DNA of 64,000 nt from Methylobacterium nodulans ORS 2060. Its GTDB lineage: Bacteria > Pseudomonadota > Alphaproteobacteria > Rhizobiales > Beijerinckiaceae. The notes under the pieces were generated by a model. That model ran no database searches, was not told the DNA's origin, and was given only the letters and a program-made list of their open reading frames with translations. Positions 20,561-29,365 of the stretch are shown one piece after another. Position numbers and translations under genes: made by a program. Position 1 is the first letter of the stretch. Every line of letters starts with the position of its first letter. Where the stretch lies: positions 5,602,001 to 5,666,000 of the forward strand of contig NC_011894.1 of assembly GCF_000022085.1 (NCBI RefSeq), read 5' to 3'.

Positions 20561-21942
20561 CAGACGGCGGTCAGCCCCTCCTGCCGGATCCAGTCCGCGG
20601 TGCGGTCGAGGGCACGGGTCAGGCGGTCGAACAGCGCATCGATCTCGTCGGGGACGATGACGAGGGGCGGGCAGACCGCGATCCGGTCGCCCGCGAGGAA
20701 GCGCACGATCAGCCCCTCCCCCTGAGCGAAGGCGACGCAGCGGGCGGCCACGCCCGCCTTCGGGTCGTACTGGCGCTTCGTCGCCTTGTCGGCCACGATC
20801 TCCAGGCCGCCGATCAGGCCGACGCCGCGCGCCTCGCCGACGAGAGGATGCTCGGCGAGGGCTTCGAGCCGGCGCTGGAAGTGCGGCGCCTTCTCGGCCG
20901 CCGCCTCGACCAGCCGGTCGCGCCGGTAGATCTCCAGCGTCTTGATGGCGACCGCGCAGGCGACCGGGTGCCCCGAATAGGTCGTGCCATGCCCGAAGCT
21001 GCCGATCTTGCGGCTCTCCTCGAGCATCGCCTGATAGAGCGGCTCCTCCACGGTGAGGCCGCCGAGCGGCATGTAGGCGGAGGTCACGGCCTTGGCGAAG
21101 GACAGGCTCTGCGGGCGCATCGCCATGGTCTCGGCGCCGAACCACGTCCCGAGCCGCCCGAAGCCGCAGATCACCTCGTCGGCGATGAAGCGGATATCGT
21201 AAGCCGCGAGGACGGGCTCAATCGCCGCGAAATAGCCCTTCGGCGGCACGATCGCGCCGCCCGCTCCCATCACCGGCTCGGCGATGAACGCCGCCACCGT
21301 GTCCGGGTCCTCCCGCTGGATGAGGGCGTCGAGCTCGGCGGCGAGGCGGGCGGAGAACGCCTCCTCGCTCTCGCCCGGCTGCGCGTTGCGGTAGTGATGC
21401 GGGCAGGTGGCGTGCAGGAAGCCCGGCAGGGGCAGGTCCCAGTCGGCGTGGTTGGCCGTCAGGCCGGTGAGCGAGGCCGAGGCGACGGTGACGCCGTGAT
21501 AGCCCTTGGTGTGCGAGATGATCTTCTTCTTGCGCGGCCGGCCGAGCGCGTTGTTGAGGTACCAGGTCAGCTTGACCTGGGTGTCGTTCGCCTCCGAGCC
21601 GGAGGAGGTGAAGAACACCTTCGAGACCGGGATCGGCGCCAGTTCCTTGAGAAGCTCGCCGAGCTCGATCGCCGGGTCGTGGCTGCGACCGGAGAAGAGA
21701 TGCGAGAAGGGCAGCCGCGCCATCTGCTCGCGGGCGGCCTCGACCAGCTCCTCGTTCGAGTAGCCGAGCGCGGTGCACCACAGCCCCGCCATGCCCTCGA
21801 TATAGGGGCGCCCGTCGGTGTCGTAGACCCACACGCCATGGCCGCGCTCCAGCACCAGCGGCCCCGATTCGCGGAACTGCGCGAGATTGGTGTAGGGGTG
21901 GATCAGGGTTTCGACGTCGCGGGCGGCGAGGTTCGAGAGCAT
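20560..21942 (-). CDS. Class III PLP-dependent aminotransferase
   Basis: 460 residues, typical of omega-amino-acid:pyruvate or related class III transaminases. The PLP phosphate site is in TSSGSEANDTQVK, followed by HTKGYHGVTVAS. FIADEVICGFGRLGTWFGAE holds the cofactor aspartate, and SFAKAVTSAYMPLGG carries the Schiff-base lysine. The GHGTTYSGHPVACAVAIKTL contact region is intact. The ATG at 21942 (MLSNLAARDVETLIHPYTNL) has AGGAAAG upstream; the longer open frame crosses the divergent neighbour and is rejected. Likely donors are omega-amino acids, amines or putrescine with pyruvate as acceptor; specificity is not readable. Confidence 0.9.
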   Translation of the reverse strand: MLSNLAARDVETLIHPYTNLAQFRESGPLVLERGHGVWVYDTDGRPYIEGMAGLWCTALGYSNEELVEAAREQMARLPFSHLFSGRSHDPAIELGELLKELAPIPVSKVFFTSSGSEANDTQVKLTWYLNNALGRPRKKKIISHTKGYHGVTVASASLTGLTANHADWDLPLPGFLHATCPHHYRNAQPGESEEAFSARLAAELDALIQREDPDTVAAFIAEPVMGAGGAIVPPKGYFAAIEPVLAAYDIRFIADEVICGFGRLGTWFGAETMAMRPQSLSFAKAVTSAYMPLGGLTVEEPLYQAMLEESRKIGSFGHGTTYSGHPVACAVAIKTLEIYRRDRLVEAAAEKAPHFQRRLEALAEHPLVGEARGVGLIGGLEIVADKATKRQYDPKAGVAARCVAFAQGEGLIVRFLAGDRIAVCPPLVIVPDEIDALFDRLTRALDRTADWIRQEGLTAV

Positions 21943-22071
21943 CGTGTCAGCGCTTTCCTGGGAAGCCCGGCGGGCCGGGGCGGCCCGTCCTCGGAAAAAC
22001 CGGCTCTTCGTCACACTAGCGGCGCCATGCCCCGGCACCAAGGCAGCTCCGCGCATACGCCCTCTTCCCGC

Positions 22072-22611
22072 ATGATCGACCCGGCCAAGATCGTCTCCGA
22101 ACCCGCCCCCGGCCGCGCCTGCGGCGCCTGCACTCTGTGCTGCAAGGTCTTCGACGTTCCGGCGGTGGAGAGCGTCGCCGGCACGTGGTGCCGCCACGCC
22201 CTGGCGGGGCGGGGCTGCGCCATCCATGCCGAGCGGCCGGACCATTGCCGGGCCTTCCATTGCCTGTGGATGACGGAAGGCTGGCTCGGGCCCGAATGGA
22301 AGCCGGACCGGGCCAAGATGGTCCTCACCCTCGATCCGGTGACCCGCTTCCTGAACGTGCAGGTCGATCCGGGCCAGGCCGGGGCGTGGCGCCGCGCCCC
22401 CTACTACGCGCAGCTCAAGCGCTGGGCGCAGGCCTCGCTGGCGCAGAAGCGGCACGTCCTGGTCTTCGTGAACAAGCACGCGACCGTGGTCCTTCCCGAC
22501 CGCGACGTGCCGCTCGGGGTGTTCGAGCCCGGCGACCGCCTCGTCGCCCGCGAGCGGCTGACGCCCTCAGGGATCGTGATCGAGGTCGAGAAGGTGCGCG
22601 CCGCGGCCTGA
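22072..22611 (+). CDS. YkgJ-type cysteine-rich (zinc/iron-chelating) protein
   Basis: 179 residues from the ATG at 22072 (MIDPAKIVSEPAPGRACGAC); an in-frame ATG at 22027 would add 15 residues and neither has a good Shine-Dalgarno. Conserved cysteines occur as CGACTLCC, then TWCRHA, GCAIH and CRAFHC, which fits the putative Zn or Fe-S binding domain of YkgJ/UPF0153 proteins. The C-terminal half is a beta-rich region (VLVFVNKHATVVLPDR). It is divergent from the aminotransferase with about 130 bases between. The function in this family is unresolved. Confidence 0.7.
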   Translation: MIDPAKIVSEPAPGRACGACTLCCKVFDVPAVESVAGTWCRHALAGRGCAIHAERPDHCRAFHCLWMTEGWLGPEWKPDRAKMVLTLDPVTRFLNVQVDPGQAGAWRRAPYYAQLKRWAQASLAQKRHVLVFVNKHATVVLPDRDVPLGVFEPGDRLVARERLTPSGIVIEVEKVRAAA

Positions 22612-22678
22612 GGCCCGGGGTCGGGACGACAGATCGCGGGCCGCCAGGATCCTTGCGGCGGGGCCCGGCAGGCGACGC

Positions 22679-23515
22679 TCAGGCCGGGGCGCGCTCGCCC
22701 AGCAGATGCTCGAGGATGCGGCCTTCGAGAGCGGCGAGGTCCGGGTCGCCCCGGCGGCGCGGACGGGGAACCTCGACGCGCAGGTCGAGCGCGATGCGGC
22801 CCCCCTCGACGACGAGGATGCGGTCGGCGAGCGCCACCGCCTCCGTGACGTCGTGCGTGACGAGGAGGGCCGTGAAGCCCTGCGCCCGCCAGATCCGCTC
22901 GATCAGGTCCTGCATGCCGATGCGGGTGAGCGCGTCGAGGGCGCCGAGGGGCTCGTCCAGGGCGAGCAGCCCTGGGCGGCTGACGAGGGCGCGGGCGAGC
23001 GCCACGCGCTGGCGCTGGCCCCCCGAGAGGGTGGCGGGCCATTGCCCCGCCTTCTCGGACAGGCCCACCTCGGCGAGCGCGGCCTTGGCCCGCTCGCGCC
23101 GCTCGGGCCGCGTGCCCTCCTCGCCGAGCCCGACCGCGACGTTGTCGATCACCCGCGCCCAGGGCAGGAGGCGCGGCTCCTGGAACATGATCCGCTTGAG
23201 GCGGCGGGGATCCCGCGTCTCGCGGCCTGCCGCCTCGAGGGCGATGCGCCCCTCGCTCGGCGCGTCGAGGCCGAGCACCAGGCGCAGCAGCGTGCTCTTG
23301 CCGCAGCCCGAGCGGCCGACGACGGCCACGAACTGGCCGGCCGGGATGTGCAGGTCGAGGCCGCGGATGACCTGATGGCCGTCGAAGGCTTTCGACAGGC
23401 CGCGCAGGGTCACGGCGATGCCGGTTGCGGAGGCCCGGTCCGGCTCGGCGGCCCGGCGGGGGCTCGCCGGGGACAGGGCCGCCTCGTCATAGCGGCGCAG
23501 GGCGGTGGCGGTCAT
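22679..23515 (-). CDS. ssuB: ABC transporter ATP-binding protein, sulfonate type
   Basis: 278 residues; the nucleotide-binding subunit of an aliphatic-sulfonate-type importer at the inner membrane. Walker A is [11 protein letters not shown], the Q-loop lies in [13 protein letters not shown], the signature is [15 protein letters not shown], Walker B is [14 protein letters not shown], and the switch histidine is in [10 protein letters not shown]. The LPW after the Q-loop is typical of SsuB/TauB-like ATPases. It is last in ssuE-(small ORF)-ssuC-ssuB, 31 bases after ssuC. Nitrate- or taurine-type substrates are alternatives. Confidence 0.85.
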   Translation of the reverse strand: MTATALRRYDEAALSPASPRRAAEPDRASATGIAVTLRGLSKAFDGHQVIRGLDLHIPAGQFVAVVGRSGCGKSTLLRLVLGLDAPSEGRIALEAAGRETRDPRRLKRIMFQEPRLLPWARVIDNVAVGLGEEGTRPERRERAKAALAEVGLSEKAGQWPATLSGGQRQRVALARALVSRPGLLALDEPLGALDALTRIGMQDLIERIWRAQGFTALLVTHDVTEAVALADRILVVEGGRIALDLRVEVPRPRRRGDPDLAALEGRILEHLLGERAPA

Positions 23516-23546
23516 GATCGCTCGTCGCTTGAGGGATGAGGGGGGA

Positions 23547-24335
23547 TCACGCGGCCCGGTAGGCCGGGTTCCAGGCCAGGCAGACGTGTTCGAGCTGGCG
23601 CGTCAGCGCATCCGCGACCTTGCCCAGCACGGCGTAAATCAGGATGGCCAGGACGACGACGTCGACCAGCATGAACTCGCGCGCCTGCATCGCCATGTAG
23701 CCGAGGCCCGAGGAGGCCGAGATCGTCTCGGCGACGATCAGGGTCAGCCACATGATGCCGAGCGCGTAGCGCAGGCCCACGAAGATCGAGGGCAGCGCCC
23801 CCGGCAGCACCACGCGCCAGAACAGGCTCGCCCGCGACAGCCCATAGACCCGGCCCATCTCGATGAGCTGCGGATCGACCGAGCGGATGCCGTGCAGCGT
23901 GTTGGCGTAGATCGGGAAGAACACGCCGAGCGCCACCAGGAACAGCTTCGCCTCCTCGCCGATGCCGAACCACAGGATGACGAGGGGGATCAGCGACAGG
24001 TGCGGCACGTTGCGGATCATCTGCACCGTCGTGTCGGTGAGCCGGTCGGCAACGCGCGACAGGCCGTTGGCGAGGCCGAGCACGAAGCCGATGCCGCCGC
24101 CGATCAGGAAGCCGGTGGCGGCACGCAGGAAGCTGACCCAGAGATTCGTCCAGAGCTCGCCCGTGCGGCCGAGCCGCCAGCCCGCCGCGACCACGTCGAG
24201 GGGCGCGGGCATGAACCGGGTCGAGACGAGGCCGAGGGAGCTCGCCGCCTGCCAGCCGACGAGGACCACGGCGGGAAGGAGCCAGGGCGCGAGGCGGGCG
24301 GACGCCGTGTCGAGGATGGTGGGGGAACGCGACAT
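23547..24335 (-). CDS. ssuC: ABC transporter permease, sulfonate type
   Basis: 262 residues with about six membrane segments, beginning [20 protein letters not shown]. The EAA loop, which contacts the ATPase, is near [20 protein letters not shown] followed by [14 protein letters not shown], typical of Ssu[21 protein letters not shown] is also a family hallmark. The ATG at 24335 (MSRSPTIL) is chosen over longer in-frame starts because it gives the normal family length. It lies between the coupled 43-residue ORF and ssuB. Confidence 0.88.
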   Translation of the reverse strand: MSRSPTILDTASARLAPWLLPAVVLVGWQAASSLGLVSTRFMPAPLDVVAAGWRLGRTGELWTNLWVSFLRAATGFLIGGGIGFVLGLANGLSRVADRLTDTTVQMIRNVPHLSLIPLVILWFGIGEEAKLFLVALGVFFPIYANTLHGIRSVDPQLIEMGRVYGLSRASLFWRVVLPGALPSIFVGLRYALGIMWLTLIVAETISASSGLGYMAMQAREFMLVDVVVLAILIYAVLGKVADALTRQLEHVCLAWNPAYRAA

Positions 24336-24345
24336 GGAGAGGGTC

Positions 24346-24477
24346 TCAGCCGTACTGGACGGGACGGGTCCGGACCGCATCCGCGCTGCGGATCGGTCGG
24401 GGGATCGGCCCGAGGGTCGCGGCACCGGGGTCGCGCGCCTCCCGGACGGTCGCCGACAGGTCGTGGCGGTCGCTCAT
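24346..24477 (-). CDS. Small ORF translationally coupled to ssuE (43 residues)
   Basis: The ATG overlaps the ssuE stop in an ATGA arrangement (24474-24477) and the frame ends 10 bases before the ssuC start, filling the gap between the two genes exactly. The product begins MSDRHDLSATVREARD and ends RTRPVQYG; it is hydrophilic, with no signal peptide or cysteine. Codons are GC-rich at third positions like the neighbours. No family is recognised. It could be a small accessory protein, a coupling peptide for ssuC translation, or a gene remnant. Confidence 0.45.
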   Translation of the reverse strand: MSDRHDLSATVREARDPGAATLGPIPRPIRSADAVRTRPVQYG

Positions 24478-25058
24478 CGGCCGGCTCCGGCCGCGCGCTG
24501 CGCCGGCGGCAGGGCAGCCGCGGCGGCGTGCCCGAGCAGACCCGCGAGCTGGCTCGCCGCCTCGCCCACCCGGGCCCGGACTGCCGCATCGACGAGCACG
24601 CCGTCGCGGAAATCGGGGTCGGAGGCGTAGACCGCGGTCGGCACGGCGAGCGCCGAGAAGAAGCCGAAGAGCGGCCGGAAGGCATGCTCGACCACGAGCG
24701 CGTGGCGGGCGCCTCCGCCGGTCGCCGCGATGGCGACGGGCTTGTTCACGAGGGCGGCCGGATCGATGAAGTCGAAGACGTGCTTGAACAGCCCCGTATA
24801 GGCCCCCTTGTAGACCGGCGAGCCGACGATCAGCCCGTCCGCCTCCTCGATCGCCTCGACGATCCGGCGTGCCGGCAGCGGGAGTTCGCCGCGCGACCAG
24901 GCCGAGCCGAGCCCCGGCCCTGCATCGACCACGTCGTATAGGCGGATCTCGACGGGAAGCCGGGCGGCCGTCTCCTCGGCGATCGCCTCGACGAGGGCAC
25001 GGGTCTTCGAGGGGCGCTGGAGATTCGCGCTGAAGCCGACGAGTTTCGGACGCGTCAT
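24474..25058 (-). CDS. ssuE: NAD(P)H-dependent FMN reductase of sulfonate metabolism
   Basis: 194 residues, flavodoxin-like fold. Supplies reduced FMN to a two-component sulfonate monooxygenase (SsuD or MsuD), which is not in the window. The first strand and FMN phosphate loop are GFSANLQRPSKTRALVEAI, then LIVGSPVYKGAYTGLFKHVF and AIAATGGGARHALVVEHAFR, as in SsuE/MsuE. The ATG at 25058 starts MTRPKLVGFSANL. It is the first gene of the operon with the 43-residue ORF, ssuC and ssuB. Whether it is msuE rather than ssuE cannot be decided here. Confidence 0.85.
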   Translation of the reverse strand: MTRPKLVGFSANLQRPSKTRALVEAIAEETAARLPVEIRLYDVVDAGPGLGSAWSRGELPLPARRIVEAIEEADGLIVGSPVYKGAYTGLFKHVFDFIDPAALVNKPVAIAATGGGARHALVVEHAFRPLFGFFSALAVPTAVYASDPDFRDGVLVDAAVRARVGEAASQLAGLLGHAAAAALPPAQRAAGAGR

Positions 25059-25795
25059 GGAGCAGTTCCGCTGTGTAAGGGGCGCGGCCTCGCCGCCGGG
25101 CCGCCCACCCGGTGAGGAAGCCATCGAACGAGGCGGAATGCTCGGCCAGAACCCGCTCCCGGTCAATGAAATGTTCCTTTGAAAGAACGCAACCGGAGAG
25201 ATGAATCCGCCTATTGGCGATCCACATCAGAGAATTCTATCCCCATCCGATCCATGATGCGTCGATGACGGACGAACTGTGTATCGATCGACGCCAGGAT
25301 GTGCTGTTACGCAGCCTCCGGTCGGGCCGAATATCCGGTTTAACGAACGCCGTGCGGGTCTCGCCAGCCTGTTTCGACTATCCGGCGAGCACTCCGCCAG
25401 CGCAGACGGTCTTCTCCGGAGGGGGCGTCGGTGCAGGAGGCTCTTTCCCGAAACGGCCGGAAACAGCACGACGATTCCTTCGACGGCGGGCGGGTGACCC
25501 AAGGACGCTTCCATCCCTGCACGGCCGGGGATGCTCGCGAGCCTCTGGCTCTCGCCCCGGCGCCCTCACCCGACCTTTCCCCCGCTCAACGGCCTCACCC
25601 CCGCAGGCCTGGAGCCGACCGGCCCGCAAGGTCGCGCACGGAAGCGCACCGGACCTGGACGGGTCCGCCGGAGACCCCCCGCAGCGTTGCGGAATTTCAC
25701 GCAAGAAGGGTGAAGCTTCCGGTGGCGACGGAAGCCCGCTCGCGCGAGCCTTCGGATCGACCGGCGCCTTTCGCCGGCTGATCCGGAGTTCCCCA
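25059..25795. other. Long intergenic region between ssuE and the VIT/VWA gene
   Basis: About 740 bases between divergent genes. The part at about 25160-25350 is less GC-rich than the genes and probably holds the ssu promoter. It includes the imperfect palindrome GTTCCTTTGAAAGAAC at 25173-25188, a possible operator 115 bases before ssuE. The part nearer the VIT/VWA gene is GC-rich with short open frames on both strands that show no domain or convincing start. No RNA gene is recognised. Confidence 0.5.
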
Positions 25796-27973
25796 ATGGT
25801 CCTCACGCCCGCCCCCGCGGCGGCGCGGCCGGAGCCCTGCGCCCCGCCCGCCGCCCTCCTGCACCGCGCGCTCGCCCTGTGCGCGCCGCTCCTCCTCGGC
25901 CTCGTCGCGTGGCTCGGCAGCCTCGACGGGGCCGCGGCCGCGCCCGGCAGCGGTGCGCTCCTGCTGCGCGGGAAGCTGCCGCAGAGCGCCCCGGTCGAGG
26001 CCCCGCGTCTGAAGACCGACATCGCGGTCGCGGTGAGCGGCCCGACCGCCCGCGCCACAATCACCCAGCTCTTCCGCAACACCACCGACCAATGGGTCGA
26101 GGGCACCTACGTCTACCCGCTGCCGGAGGATGCTGCCGTCGATGCGATGACACTCGTCGTCGGCGACCGCGTCATCGTGGCCGATATCCGCGCGCGCGCC
26201 GCCGCACGGCAAGCCTACGAGGCCGCCCGCGAGGCGGGGCACGCCGCAGCCCTGACCGAGCAGGAGCGCCCGAACCTCTTCACCAACAGCGTCGCCAATA
26301 TCGGCCCCGGCGAGACCGTGCTGGTGCAGATCGCCTATCAGCAGCCGGTCCGGCTGTCGGGCGGCACCCATGCCCTACGCATCCCCCTCGTGGTCGCGCC
26401 ACGCTACAATCCGGCGCCCGCCCCCGTGACACCGGCCGCCGAGGGCGCAGGCGCCGATCCGGTGCCGGACCGGGCGCGGATCACGCCCCCGGTGCTCGAT
26501 CCGGCGGAGCACGCGCCCGCCAACCCCGTCACGCTCACCGTGACCCTGCAGGCCGGCTTCCCGCTCGGGTCGGTGCAGAGCGCGACGCATCCGATCCGGG
26601 TCGAGGAGACCGGGCCGGAGAGCCGCCGCGTGACGCTGGCCGACGGGCCGGTGCCGGCGGACCGCGACATCGAGCTCACCTGGACGGCCGCCCCGGCCCG
26701 CGCGCCGGCCATCGGGCTCTTCCGCGAACGCGTCGGCACGGACGAGTACCTGCTGGCCGTCGTGACCCCGCCCGAGGGGCAGAATCTGGCGCGCCGCCCG
26801 CGCGACGTGACCTTCGTGATCGACAATTCGGGCTCGATGGCCGGCGCCTCGATGCGGCAGGCCAAGGCGAGCCTGCTGATGGCCCTCGACCGTCTCGCGC
26901 CCGCCGACCGCTTCAACGTGATCCGCTTCGACAACACGATGGACCAGCTCTTCCCCGAGGCGGTGCCGGCGGACGAGCGGCATCTCGCCGTCGCCCGGAG
27001 CTTCGTCGCGGCGCTCGAAGCCCGCGGCGGCACCGAGATGCTGGCGCCGCTCACGGCGGCGCTCGCCGACCCGACCCCCGAGCGGACGGACCGCGTGCGC
27101 CAGATCGTCTTCCTCACGGACGGCGCCATCGGCAACGAGGAGCAGATCTTTTCGGCGATCGCGGCCGGACGCGGCCGCTCCCGGCTGTTCATGATCGGCA
27201 TCGGCTCGGCCCCGAACGCTCATCTGATGACCTATGCGGCCGAGCTCGGGCGCGGCAGCTACACGGCGATCGGGACGATCGACCAGGTGGCGGAGCGCAT
27301 GCGCGAACTGCTCACCAAGCTCGAGAGCCCGGTCGTCACGGACCTCACTGCCAGCTTCTCGGAGCCCGGCGTCGAGGCGACGCCGCGCCTGCTGCCCGAC
27401 CTCTACCGGGGCGAGCCGGTGGTTCTCGCCGCGCGGCTCGGGCGCTCCGCCGGCACCCTGACCCTGCGCGGCCGGATCGGCGACCGCCCCTGGGAGCAGG
27501 TGCTGCGCCTTGCGCAGGCCGAAGAGGGCCAGGGCATCTCCAAGGTCTGGGCCCGCGCGAAGATCGGCGAGGCCGAGACCGCGCGCCTCACCGGCCGGCT
27601 GAGCGCCGAGGCGGCGGACGCCGTAATCCTGTCGCTCGCCCTCGAACACCGGCTGATGACGCGGCTCACCAGCCTCGTCGCGGTCGATGTCACGCCGCGC
27701 CGGCCGACTGGTACCCCCCTCACCGCCGCCGACCTGCCGCTCACCCTGCCGGCGGGCTGGGATTTCGAGGCGGTGTTCGGCCGCTCCGGCGCGGCGCAGC
27801 CGGCGCAGCCGGCGCGGGAGCGGCGGGCGCAAGTGCCCTCCCCGCTCGCGACCGCCGCCTCAGGGATCGCCCTGCCGCAGACCGCGAGCGACGCCCCGCT
27901 CCTGCTCTGGCTCGGCCTGTCGCTCCTCGCCGCCAGCGCCCTGATCCTGCGGCGGCCCGGGAGGGTCGCGTGA
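25796..27973 (+). CDS. VIT and von Willebrand factor A domain protein, sortase target (LPQTA)
   Basis: 725 residues; the ATG at 25796 follows CCGGAG. An N-terminal hydrophobic segment (about 28-50) exports it. A VIT domain follows at about 60-190 (ATITQLFRNTTDQWVEGTYV, YPLPEDAAVDAMTL), then a VWA domain at about 330-510 whose MIDAS motif is intact (FVIDNSGSMAG, the Thr in RGGTEML, and FLTDGAIGNEE). The C-terminus is a classical sorting signal: LPQTA, a hydrophobic stretch (LLLWLGLSLLAASALIL) and a basic tail RRPGRVA. This is the architecture of the proteobacterial sortase target family (TIGR03788-like). It overlaps the sortase gene by four bases, so the two are translated together and the protein is probably anchored by that sortase. 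Confidence 0.9.
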   Translation: MVLTPAPAAARPEPCAPPAALLHRALALCAPLLLGLVAWLGSLDGAAAAPGSGALLLRGKLPQSAPVEAPRLKTDIAVAVSGPTARATITQLFRNTTDQWVEGTYVYPLPEDAAVDAMTLVVGDRVIVADIRARAAARQAYEAAREAGHAAALTEQERPNLFTNSVANIGPGETVLVQIAYQQPVRLSGGTHALRIPLVVAPRYNPAPAPVTPAAEGAGADPVPDRARITPPVLDPAEHAPANPVTLTVTLQAGFPLGSVQSATHPIRVEETGPESRRVTLADGPVPADRDIELTWTAAPARAPAIGLFRERVGTDEYLLAVVTPPEGQNLARRPRDVTFVIDNSGSMAGASMRQAKASLLMALDRLAPADRFNVIRFDNTMDQLFPEAVPADERHLAVARSFVAALEARGGTEMLAPLTAALADPTPERTDRVRQIVFLTDGAIGNEEQIFSAIAAGRGRSRLFMIGIGSAPNAHLMTYAAELGRGSYTAIGTIDQVAERMRELLTKLESPVVTDLTASFSEPGVEATPRLLPDLYRGEPVVLAARLGRSAGTLTLRGRIGDRPWEQVLRLAQAEEGQGISKVWARAKIGEAETARLTGRLSAEAADAVILSLALEHRLMTRLTSLVAVDVTPRRPTGTPLTAADLPLTLPAGWDFEAVFGRSGAAQPAQPARERRAQVPSPLATAASGIALPQTASDAPLLLWLGLSLLAASALILRRPGRVA

Positions 27974-28851
27974 CCGGCCGCCTCGGCCGGGCGAGGGCGG
28001 CAGCCGCCGCCCTCGTCCTGACGGCCGGCCTCGCGCTCCTCGGCGAGGCCGGCTGGATCCGGGTCAAGGCCGTGGTCGCGCAGGTGCTGCTGGAGCGCGC
28101 CTTCGCCCTCAGCCTGGCGCAGGGCGGCCGGCCAGTGCGCCCCTGGCCCTCAGCCGACACGGTGCCGGTCGCTCGCCTGGTGATCCGGGGCCGCCCGCTC
28201 ATCGCGCTCGCGGGGACGAGCGGGCAGGCGCTGGCCTTCGGCCCCGGCCATGTCGCGGGCACGCCGGAGGCGGGCGAGCCCGGCACCGCGGTCTATGCGG
28301 CGCATCGCGACCTCCATTTCAGCGGCCTCGGGCAGGTGACGGCCGGCGACCTCGTCGCGGTGACGCGCCGCGACGGGCAGACTTTCCGGTTCCGTGTCAC
28401 CGGCACGCGGGTAGTGCGCTGGGACGCCTCCGGCATCGACCCCGCCGCCCCGGGCCGCCGCCTCGTGCTCGCCACCTGCTGGCCCCTCGACGCGGTGGCG
28501 CACGGCCCGTTGCGGCTCCTCGTCGAGGCAGAACGGATCGCCGGGGAAGAGAGTCCCGCCCGGCTTGCCAAGCTGTGCGGTTCCGTGCGGATCTGTCCGC
28601 AGGGAGCCGGACCGGATGAGCGGGCACGAGACCGAACTGTCGGAGAGCGAGAGTCTCAGGCTCGCCCAGGCGGTGCGCGAGGCGCTGGCCCGGCGCCGGA
28701 TGTCCCGGCAGGCGCTGGCGGACGCGGCCCGCATCAGCCTCTCGACCCTGGAGAAGGCCCTGTCGGGCCGGCGGCCCTTCACGCTGACGACGCTGATCCG
28801 CCTGGAGGAGGCCCTCGGCGTCTCCTTGCGCGGTCCGGGGAACCCGGCTGA
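27970..28851 (+). CDS. Class GN sortase with an anomalous out-of-frame C-terminal extension
   Basis: GTG start overlapping the preceding stop (GTGA). 293 residues, against about 200 usual for proteobacterial class GN sortases. Residues 1-190 are a complete sortase: one membrane segment (AAAALVLTAGLALLGEAGWI), PWPSADTVPVARL, ALAFGPGHVAGT, the catalytic His in YAAHRDLHFSGL, the catalytic Cys in LATCWPLDA, and the Arg in GPLRLLVEAE. It cleaves a sorting signal and transfers the protein to an envelope acceptor. The remaining 103 residues are Arg/Gly/Pro-rich; the last 78 codons overlap the start of the XRE gene in another frame and look non-coding. A lost stop codon is the likely cause. Confidence 0.85.
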   Translation: MTGRLGRARAAAAALVLTAGLALLGEAGWIRVKAVVAQVLLERAFALSLAQGGRPVRPWPSADTVPVARLVIRGRPLIALAGTSGQALAFGPGHVAGTPEAGEPGTAVYAAHRDLHFSGLGQVTAGDLVAVTRRDGQTFRFRVTGTRVVRWDASGIDPAAPGRRLVLATCWPLDAVAHGPLRLLVEAERIAGEESPARLAKLCGSVRICPQGAGPDERARDRTVGERESQARPGGARGAGPAPDVPAGAGGRGPHQPLDPGEGPVGPAALHADDADPPGGGPRRLLARSGEPG

Positions 28852-29365
28852 GGCGCCCCGCCACGCGCCCGAGAGCCTGGGCGCCTATTCGCGCGAGGCG
28901 GTGACCTGGCTGGAGGGGCGATACCTGACGCTGCGCCCCTCCTTCGGCGATCCCCGGGCGATCTTCGCCTACCGCACCGAGATCCTGTGGGATCCGGCGG
29001 GCGCACGGCTGGTGTTCCGCGAGGCGGACAGGCTCGATGCGCCCTTCGCGCAGACGGGCGAGGTCTCGGTGCCGAACCTGTCGGGCACGATCTACCTCAT
29101 GACGAACTGGCAGGGGCAGCTGCGCCTCGCCATGCTCGGCCGGCCGACGATCCACGGCGAGCTCTACGGCATCCTCACGACGCTGCATGCAGGGAGGGGC
29201 GCGCAGCTCACGCCGGCCGCCTGCCCCCTCGCCCTCGTGCCCGACCGGGGCGAGGCGCCGTATGGGCGCATCACCCCCGACCTGCCCGCCTACGCGGCCT
29301 GCCGCCGCCATCTCGCGCGGATCTGCGAGGAGGCCTTCGCGGTGATCTTTCCCGCGCCGGGATGA
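28616..29365 (+). CDS. XRE-family transcriptional regulator
   Basis: 249 residues. The ATG at 28616 has AGGGAG 9 bases upstream. A Cro/C1-type helix-turn-helix spans about residues 13-70 (RRRMSRQALADAARISLSTL, then EKALSGRRPF). The C-terminal region of about 170 residues (TWLEGRYLTLRPSFGDPRAI, YLMTNWQGQLRLAM) is a mixed alpha/beta sensor-like domain that I do not recognise. It is on the same strand as the sortase pair and overlaps the extended sortase frame by 236 bases, so it may control that system. No operator was identified. Confidence 0.8.
   Translation: MSGHETELSESESLRLAQAVREALARRRMSRQALADAARISLSTLEKALSGRRPFTLTTLIRLEEALGVSLRGPGNPAEAPRHAPESLGAYSREAVTWLEGRYLTLRPSFGDPRAIFAYRTEILWDPAGARLVFREADRLDAPFAQTGEVSVPNLSGTIYLMTNWQGQLRLAMLGRPTIHGELYGILTTLHAGRGAQLTPAACPLALVPDRGEAPYGRITPDLPAYAACRRHLARICEEAFAVIFPAPG

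Noticed and set aside
20560..22479. 639-codon version of the class III aminotransferase
   Set aside because: The extra N-terminal part is antisense to the YkgJ-type gene; the family start and a Shine-Dalgarno are at 21942.
25173..25188. GTTC-N8-GAAC palindrome upstream of ssuE as a LexA box
   Set aside because: Spacer and half-site orientation differ from GTTC-N7-GTTC, and ssu genes are not SOS genes; it is kept only as a possible operator.
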